A DNA stretch of 50,836 nt, taken from Mastigocoleus sp. MO_188.B34. Its GTDB lineage: Bacteria > Cyanobacteriota > Cyanobacteriia > Cyanobacteriales > Nostocaceae. Every line of letters starts with the position of its first letter. The first letter of the stretch is position 1. The position numbers and the translations under genes are program-made. Under the pieces are notes generated by a model that was not told the DNA's origin, ran no database searches, and saw only the letters and a program-made list of their open reading frames with translations. The stretch lies in the NCBI RefSeq assembly GCF_030065675.1, contig NZ_JASJDK010000033.1, positions 1 through 50,836 of the forward strand. The letters are read 5' to 3'. Below are positions 46,442-50,836 of this stretch, piece by piece.

Positions 46442-46546
46442 GCGTGTACTAATCTAAGTGGTATTTATCTGAATGGTATTGATCTAAATTACATTGTTCT
46501 GAGTAACATTAATCTAGATAAAGTTAATCTAATTGGCGTCCGGTTA
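46442..46546 (+). pseudogene. pentapeptide-repeat remnant
   Basis: In one + frame the sequence reads TNLSG-IYLNG-IDLNY-IVLSN-INLDK-VNLIG, with Leu at every fifth central position and 15-base DNA periodicity. This is the pentapeptide-repeat signature, but it has no start codon of its own, is only about seven units, and runs into the 3' end of the convergent ABC ATPase gene. Probably the tail of a decayed gene. Confidence 0.45.
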
Positions 46547-47417
46547 ATTCGACAAAAATATCTTCTAAATTTGAAGGACGTACCATCATTCCTGTCTTAT
46601 CTTCTTGTTGGTTTAAATATTCATTCGCTTCTCGCAAGGTGGGGAAAAATAAATATTCCCAATGCTCCCCAACTTGCTTCACCAGTAGACCTTCACCACT
46701 TTCAGAACGTAATTGTTGCAAGGTTCCTAAAGTAATTAACTTACCGCTGTCCATTATTCCTATTCGCCCAGGTTTGCGATCGCCTGCGGCTGTGCGAACA
46801 CCCGAAGCTCCACATAAATATTCTACTTCATCCATATAATGGGTGGTCAGTAGTATTGTCATTCCTTGCTGATTCAGACCTTGAATTATTTCCCATAAAC
46901 GTCGTCTAGTTTGAGGGTCTAAACCTACAGTAGGTTCGTCCAAAAATAATATTTGTGGTTGATGTAATAAAGCTCTTGCAATTTGTAAACGTCGCTTCAT
47001 TCCACCAGAAAGAGTTTTAACTAAATCGTTTTTCCGGCTTCCAAGTTCTACATATTCTAACCATTGATTAATTAACCGTTGTCGTTTTGGGTTAGAAATA
47101 TGATGCAAACGTCCTTGAAATTCCATATTCTCCCATACAGTTAAATCCCCATCAACGCTGAGGGATTGTAATACAACTCCAATACTTTGCTTGACTAACA
47201 TTGAGTCATGTAATACGTCATACCCAGAGATTTCAATTCGTCCTTGGGATGGTTTTGTAAGTGTGGTAAGCATTCTAATAGTGGTGGATTTTCCCGCACC
47301 ATTGGGACCTAGTAATCCAAAAATTTCTCCTTTTTCGATAGTAAATGATAAATCTTTGACTACAGAGCGATTATTGTAAGTTTTATAGACCTTTTCTAGA
47401 CTGATCGCAGCATTCAT
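46524..47417 (-). CDS. ABC-2-type transporter ATP-binding protein
   Basis: 297 residues. Walker A LLGPNGAGKSTTIRML, the Q-loop GVVLQSLSVDGDLTVWEN, signature LSGGMKRRLQIARALL, Walker B LFLDEPTVGLDPQTRRRL and the H-loop LLTTHYMDEVEYL are intact: an ATPase of the DrrA/CcmA class that drives export. After YLC the protein has an extra GASGVRTAAGDRKPG before RIGIMDSGK; relatives normally read YLCDRIGIMD there, so about 15 residues (a segment with an in-frame GCGATCGC) appear inserted. No permease gene is adjacent. ATG at 47417. Confidence 0.9.
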   Translation of the reverse strand: MNAAISLEKVYKTYNNRSVVKDLSFTIEKGEIFGLLGPNGAGKSTTIRMLTTLTKPSQGRIEISGYDVLHDSMLVKQSIGVVLQSLSVDGDLTVWENMEFQGRLHHISNPKRQRLINQWLEYVELGSRKNDLVKTLSGGMKRRLQIARALLHQPQILFLDEPTVGLDPQTRRRLWEIIQGLNQQGMTILLTTHYMDEVEYLCGASGVRTAAGDRKPGRIGIMDSGKLITLGTLQQLRSESGEGLLVKQVGEHWEYLFFPTLREANEYLNQQEDKTGMMVRPSNLEDIFVELTGRQLD

Positions 47418-48008
47418 TAGATACTTTTCTGATATGTAAGTAAGTAGGTGGGAAAAAAGTAAACTATGTAAATAAATATAAAATATCTGTATTTGGCTCG
47501 TAGTAGCGCTAAAGCGCTATTACAAACAAGTTATGATTTTTATTACTAACATACTTATATTTATTTGAAATATTTTTTGTCAAATATTTTTATTAGCAAA
47601 TAATTACTTTTATTTCTTCATATAAGTTTGAGTTTCAAATTCACCAGGTTACTATTGTTCTGCTCAATTTCCATTATTCGGAACTAGAATAAATACAAAT
47701 GTATATCGCTTATCACCAACTACTTAATTAGTAGAGAATTTGATGTTTAGCTATTTGATGTTTATTTATTTGCGTCAATTCGTTCCACTGCCAAGCTTGT
47801 CAAAGTATTATTGGTCTTTCGTGATTAGTTTTGAAAGCTTTATCACATTACTACATGATTAATAAATTATTTTTACTATATTTAATATAGCGTAGAGCCG
47901 ACATGTTATAACATCAAGGGCGGAGGTGAGAAAATCGTAAAATTGCAAAAAAATAGGAATTACCCAAAATTTAGATAGTAACCAGTTCGGTGACAAGCTG
48001 GCTTAAAT

Positions 48009-48122
48009 AGACATCTCCGGAAAAGAATGTAGAGACGTACCAGAGGCTTTGCCGACGCCGTAGGCTCTGGTACGTCTCTACAAGGATTTTGGGTTACACA
48101 TATTTAATTTCCGGAGAGGTCT
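48009..48122. repeat. nested palindromic repeat
   Basis: Outer arms AGACATCTCCGGAAA (48009-48023) and TTTCCGGAGAGGTCT (48108-48122) differ at one pair. Between them sits the inner repeat 48029-48081, with 17-base perfect arms GTAGAGACGTACCAGAG / CTCTGGTACGTCTCTAC and a loop nearly identical to the copy within sufD. Confidence 0.85.
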
Positions 48123-48402
48123 AATGTAATCTTGCAATATTGGGAATAGATCGGAGTAAAGCAGAACTTGATCGCCATAAACTAGTCAAGAAGTAAATTT
48201 ATAAGGCTAAATATGCGTTTATATTTGATTTTCAAACCTAAACAGCAACAAAAAATACAATGCAAAAAAAATATCAAACGTTCCGGAATCTACTTACTTT
48301 AGGCAGTAGTAATAAATATCCAATTAACTCTTAGCCTTCTATATTGAAGTTCTATATGTAACAGATGGGGACTATCCCACTTCCTTTTTATCTCTACCAT
48401 GA

Positions 48403-48429
48403 GCCCAGTTGCAATTGTGACTGGGTTTT
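48403..48429 (+). terminator. terminator-like hairpin without an upstream gene
   Basis: CCCAGT (48404-48409) and ACTGGG (48420-48425) form a stem followed by TTTT. A second small hairpin (GGGGACTATCCC, 48367-48378) precedes it. No gene ends nearby on +, so a small RNA is possible. Confidence 0.45.
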
Positions 48430-48479
48430 GGTGATTTAAGGGTTAATTAACAGAACTAATAAATCAGTAAATAAAATAC

Positions 48480-48623
48480 GGCGTTGCATAAATGAGGGAT
48501 GAATTTAAAAATTTATCCCAGAGTCTAGCCCCCTAAATCCCCCAATTCTGGGGGACTTTGAGAAATATTCCCCCCAAATTTTGGGGGTTAGGGGGGCAAA
48601 TCATCCTCTAATTAAGCAACGCC
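48480..48623. mobile_element. MITE-like repeat, about 144 bp
   Basis: Imperfect terminal inverted repeats GGCGTTGCATAAATGAGGG (48480-48498) and its partner ending GCAACGCC (48616-48623) enclose G/C-run palindromes CCCCCAATTCTGGGGG and CCCCCCAAATTTTGGGGG. No coding capacity. Typical of non-autonomous DNA elements in cyanobacteria. Confidence 0.6.
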
Positions 48624-48704
48624 ATTTGCTTGATTGTTGCTCTCTAGACATGTCCTTGAAGAGATAAAAATTATAATCAGTATCAAAAGTTACGAACTAT
48701 TGAA

Positions 48705-49790
48705 ATGCATCCAACCAACCCATTTGTGGCTGGTCCAAAGCTACAAAATCCACAACTATTTGTAGGTAGAAAGGAAGAATTACAAGCAATATTTTCTCGA
48801 ATGAGTGGCGTACAGCCAACTAGTGTAAATATAGTTGGAGAAAAACAAATTGGTAAATCTTCTCTGTTATATTACTTTTCTCTAATTTGGTCAGAAAGGG
48901 TTAAAGACCCTAATAAATATGTAGTTATTTACGTATCTCTCAAGAAAGCATCTTGTCAACAAGAAGAAAATTTTTATGAGATTGTAGCGCAAAAGTTATT
49001 AAGTTGTTCGGCGGTACAAGTAAAGCCTGTTTTAAATCAGCTTTTAGGACAAAAGCCTCTGAATAGAATTGGGTTTTCTAGAGCAATAACAGAGTTTGAA
49101 AATCAAGGTTTACTTCCAGTTCTTTGTTTGGATGATTTTGAAAATCTTTTGAAATATCAAGAAGAATTTGATAACGGATTTTATGATAATTTACGAGCGT
49201 TGATGGACAATAATGTTTTGATGCTTATTTTAGCTTCTCGTGAAATATTGAACATTTATGCTGATAAGTATCGTTTTGTCTCCAGCTTTTTTAATGTTGG
49301 TCATGTAATCCAGTTAGATAGATTTACCCCAGATGAAGCAATTGAACTAACGAAATTACCTGACACTAATGGGAAGGATAAAAAACCGGCTTTAAATCCT
49401 GACGAACAGAAACAAGTTTATACTTGGGGACAACTACATCCTTATTTGTTACAACTTGCAGCTTCATACTTATGGGAAGTTCGCCATAATAATAAAGGTA
49501 TCAGATGGGCGAAAAAACAATTTGAGCAACACAAAAAGCTATTTGAAAAAGAGAAAAGAAGAAAATCTATTCATCTTAGTCCGACAATAAAGCAGGAAAA
49601 AATTAATAAAAATAATCCTATTGAGGTGTTCACAAAATTACCTAAATTAATTGGTGAATTTCTTGATGCTTTGGAAAATTTTACTAAAAGTATTATTGGA
49701 TTAATCACTTTAATTTTATTGACTTTGGTCGCTGCAAATTTTTTGTCTTGGCAGACTTTTATCAAGTTATTGAAAGACTTAATTAACTAG
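48705..49790 (+). CDS. P-loop NTPase with C-terminal membrane anchor
   Basis: 361 residues. AAA/STAND-like ATPase: FVGRKEELQAIF (near 19), Walker A GEKQIGKSS (45-53), a conserved VVIYVSLKKASC, Walker B LLPVLCLDDFENLL (about 135-148) and a sensor-like MLILASRE. The ATPase part runs to about 270, then a basic K-rich linker and a C-terminal membrane helix (about 328-350, LITLILLTLVAANFLSW). Such ATPases with ORC/AAA_16 character appear in NTPase-based signalling and defence systems. The downstream membrane-protein gene starts 5 bases later, so the two are one operon. Family-level name only; function not established. Confidence 0.78.
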   Translation: MHPTNPFVAGPKLQNPQLFVGRKEELQAIFSRMSGVQPTSVNIVGEKQIGKSSLLYYFSLIWSERVKDPNKYVVIYVSLKKASCQQEENFYEIVAQKLLSCSAVQVKPVLNQLLGQKPLNRIGFSRAITEFENQGLLPVLCLDDFENLLKYQEEFDNGFYDNLRALMDNNVLMLILASREILNIYADKYRFVSSFFNVGHVIQLDRFTPDEAIELTKLPDTNGKDKKPALNPDEQKQVYTWGQLHPYLLQLAASYLWEVRHNNKGIRWAKKQFEQHKKLFEKEKRRKSIHLSPTIKQEKINKNNPIEVFTKLPKLIGEFLDALENFTKSIIGLITLILLTLVAANFLSWQTFIKLLKDLIN

Positions 49791-49795
49791 TAATT

Positions 49796-50827
49796 ATGAA
49801 TCAAAATATATTCATATCAAATATTCAAACTCATCTAAGTGAATGTGCAAGTATTCTGTATCATTCATACTTTCAGCCTTACAGTTTCCAGAATTGGCTA
49901 ATTCAAATACATCCACAACTAAAGCCAACAGATAATCCCTTTAAGTATCAAACTGATTTTGCTAATAATCCTCCTTTAAAAAAGTATGCAGAACAAGTTT
50001 GGTGGATAACTGCTGTTGTCCCTCTATTAGTTGTTTCAGTAATTGGATTCTTTATACAGTTAGCATTTGGTAATTTTAACTGGATATTGAGCTTACTTTT
50101 TTTTATCGGTTGGTGGATGGGTTTAGCTTTAGCACGTACTGATAATAAAAGACTGGAGACATGGTTCAAAGGACTTTTTGTTTTTGTCCTTGCAATGCTT
50201 ATACTTGCTCATTATTTAGTACCATCTCAGGTGCAAGTTATTGGTTGGGGTACTGCTTTAGGTGTTGCTTGGGGAGTTGCTTGGGGTATTGGATGGGGAA
50301 TGATTTTAGGGATCGCCCTAATATTAGTGCTAGGTATTATATTTGTTATTGTGTTGAGCCTCATTAAATGGCGTTTAGCTTGGCAAGTTGGCTCTATAGT
50401 TGCTTCTAGCACGACATCAGGGGTAGTTTTAGGTTTAGTACTGGGAGTATTGTTTGGTGTTGGTTGGGGATTAGACTCAGATCCTAAATTAGTTGAATGT
50501 ATAGGAATATTGTTCCTTTTAGTTCCAGCTATTCTTTGGTTGGTAGAGGTGATATGGATTTCAGTACTTTTCTTAATTTCTCTGCGTACAGACGCCGCAT
50601 CTTTGCTGCTATATTTACCAGTTCGTTTCGATCAACGTATCATCATACCATTACCTTTTATGGCGCAGATGATTGCGACTGCTTATCTCCAAAATCAAGC
50701 GATCGCTCGTGAAACCATTGATTATTTGATAAATTCTACAAATCAGCAAAAGATTGCAACAGATGCGATTGGAAAAATTGCTTTAAGCAATATCATTAAT
50801 GGTTTCACATTTTTTGATACTGCTTAA
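49796..50827 (+). CDS. Gly/Trp-rich polytopic membrane protein
   Basis: 343 residues with a stop at the window's end. N-terminal cytoplasmic part (about 1-70), then seven or eight membrane segments with a striking GWGTALGVAWGVAWGIGWG run near 145-165, and a C-terminal soluble tail (LPVRFDQRIIIPLPFMAQMI and a helical AIARETIDYLINSTNQQKI). No enzymatic motif. It starts 5 bases after the NTPase stop codon. Relatives can be longer, so the stop near the window's end may be genuine or a truncation; downstream sequence is not visible. Confidence 0.7.
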   Translation: MNQNIFISNIQTHLSECASILYHSYFQPYSFQNWLIQIHPQLKPTDNPFKYQTDFANNPPLKKYAEQVWWITAVVPLLVVSVIGFFIQLAFGNFNWILSLLFFIGWWMGLALARTDNKRLETWFKGLFVFVLAMLILAHYLVPSQVQVIGWGTALGVAWGVAWGIGWGMILGIALILVLGIIFVIVLSLIKWRLAWQVGSIVASSTTSGVVLGLVLGVLFGVGWGLDSDPKLVECIGILFLLVPAILWLVEVIWISVLFLISLRTDAASLLLYLPVRFDQRIIIPLPFMAQMIATAYLQNQAIARETIDYLINSTNQQKIATDAIGKIALSNIINGFTFFDTA

Positions 50828-50836
50828 AGCAATTTT

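Larger units (their letters stand above)
47418..48704. other. 1.3-kb spacer rich in inverted repeats
   Basis: No gene. Contents in order: AT-rich sequence to about 48000, a nested palindromic repeat (48009-48122), a terminator-like hairpin (48403-48429) and a MITE-like repeat (48480-48623) just before the NTPase gene. Confidence 0.5.

Noticed and set aside
46376-46735. 119-codon + frame overlapping the TPR and ABC genes
   Set aside because: It overlaps two well-supported genes; only the short pentapeptide-like part (46442-46546) looks non-random.
1-50836. tRNA, rRNA and known cyanobacterial Yfr small RNAs
   Set aside because: No T-arm or cloverleaf-like sequence or CTCCTCACACC-type Yfr1 motif was found by eye; a covariance search would settle it.

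Overview
The window looks like chromosomal DNA of a filamentous, Nostocales-type cyanobacterium. The support is a BciB-type divinyl reductase, a desC-desA-desB set of acyl-lipid desaturases, the divergent sufR / sufBCDS arrangement, many HIP1-like GCGATCGC octamers, AT-rich spacers and abundant short tandemly repeated heptamers. I see no rRNA, no tRNA and no CRISPR array.

Layout. 1-4.0 kb: lipid start-up genes plsX, fabH and fabD on +, closed by a strong hairpin against a convergent GH100 invertase. 6.9-8.1 kb: bciB (chlorophyll synthesis). 8.3-13.4 kb: a methionine gamma-lyase-like PLP enzyme divergent from desC, desA and desB. 13.6-15.3 kb: a ProA-like protein without the usual catalytic Cys, coupled to a small zinc-ribbon membrane protein. 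15.9 kb: plsC-like acyltransferase. 16.7-21.5 kb: nested mobile DNA (below). 21.7-28.2 kb: conserved cyanobacterial genes (DUF2288, DUF6930-like, A-type Fe-S carrier, TPR, small membrane protein, SulA/GC1-like epimerase, FHA). 28.8-31.3 kb: copper P-type ATPase. 32.7-36.6 kb: TM2 protein, CPBP protease and a small exported protein. 37-43.7 kb: sufS, sufD, sufC and sufB on -, divergent from sufR, with two CAAC-N6-GTTG operators between. 45-47.4 kb: YbjQ-family protein, exported TPR protein and an orphan ABC ATPase. 48.7-50.8 kb: a membrane-anchored P-loop NTPase followed at once by a Gly/Trp-rich polytopic membrane protein.

The most interesting region is a compact Tn554-like element of about 4.4 kb (tnpA, tnpB, tnpC, no cargo). 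It sits inside the zinc-ribbon codons of an IS200/IS605-family tnpB remnant. Both halves of the broken gene can be read and rejoin in frame as a canonical PPQYTSQECSSCG motif. A 7-bp GACTTGT flanks the element on both sides. Joining the element ends would recreate a palindromic core site, GACATAA-GACTTG-TTATGTC, as expected for tyrosine recombinases.

A second theme is small repeats that have entered coding sequence: a 55-bp palindrome within sufD (with a near-identical intergenic copy at 48 kb), a 15-codon insertion in the ABC ATPase, heptad-like repeats in the copper ATPase, a 15-nt repeat in the sufR linker, and heptamers at the fabD start. Functionally the window groups membrane lipid synthesis and desaturation, Fe-S cluster assembly with its sensor SufR, and copper export.
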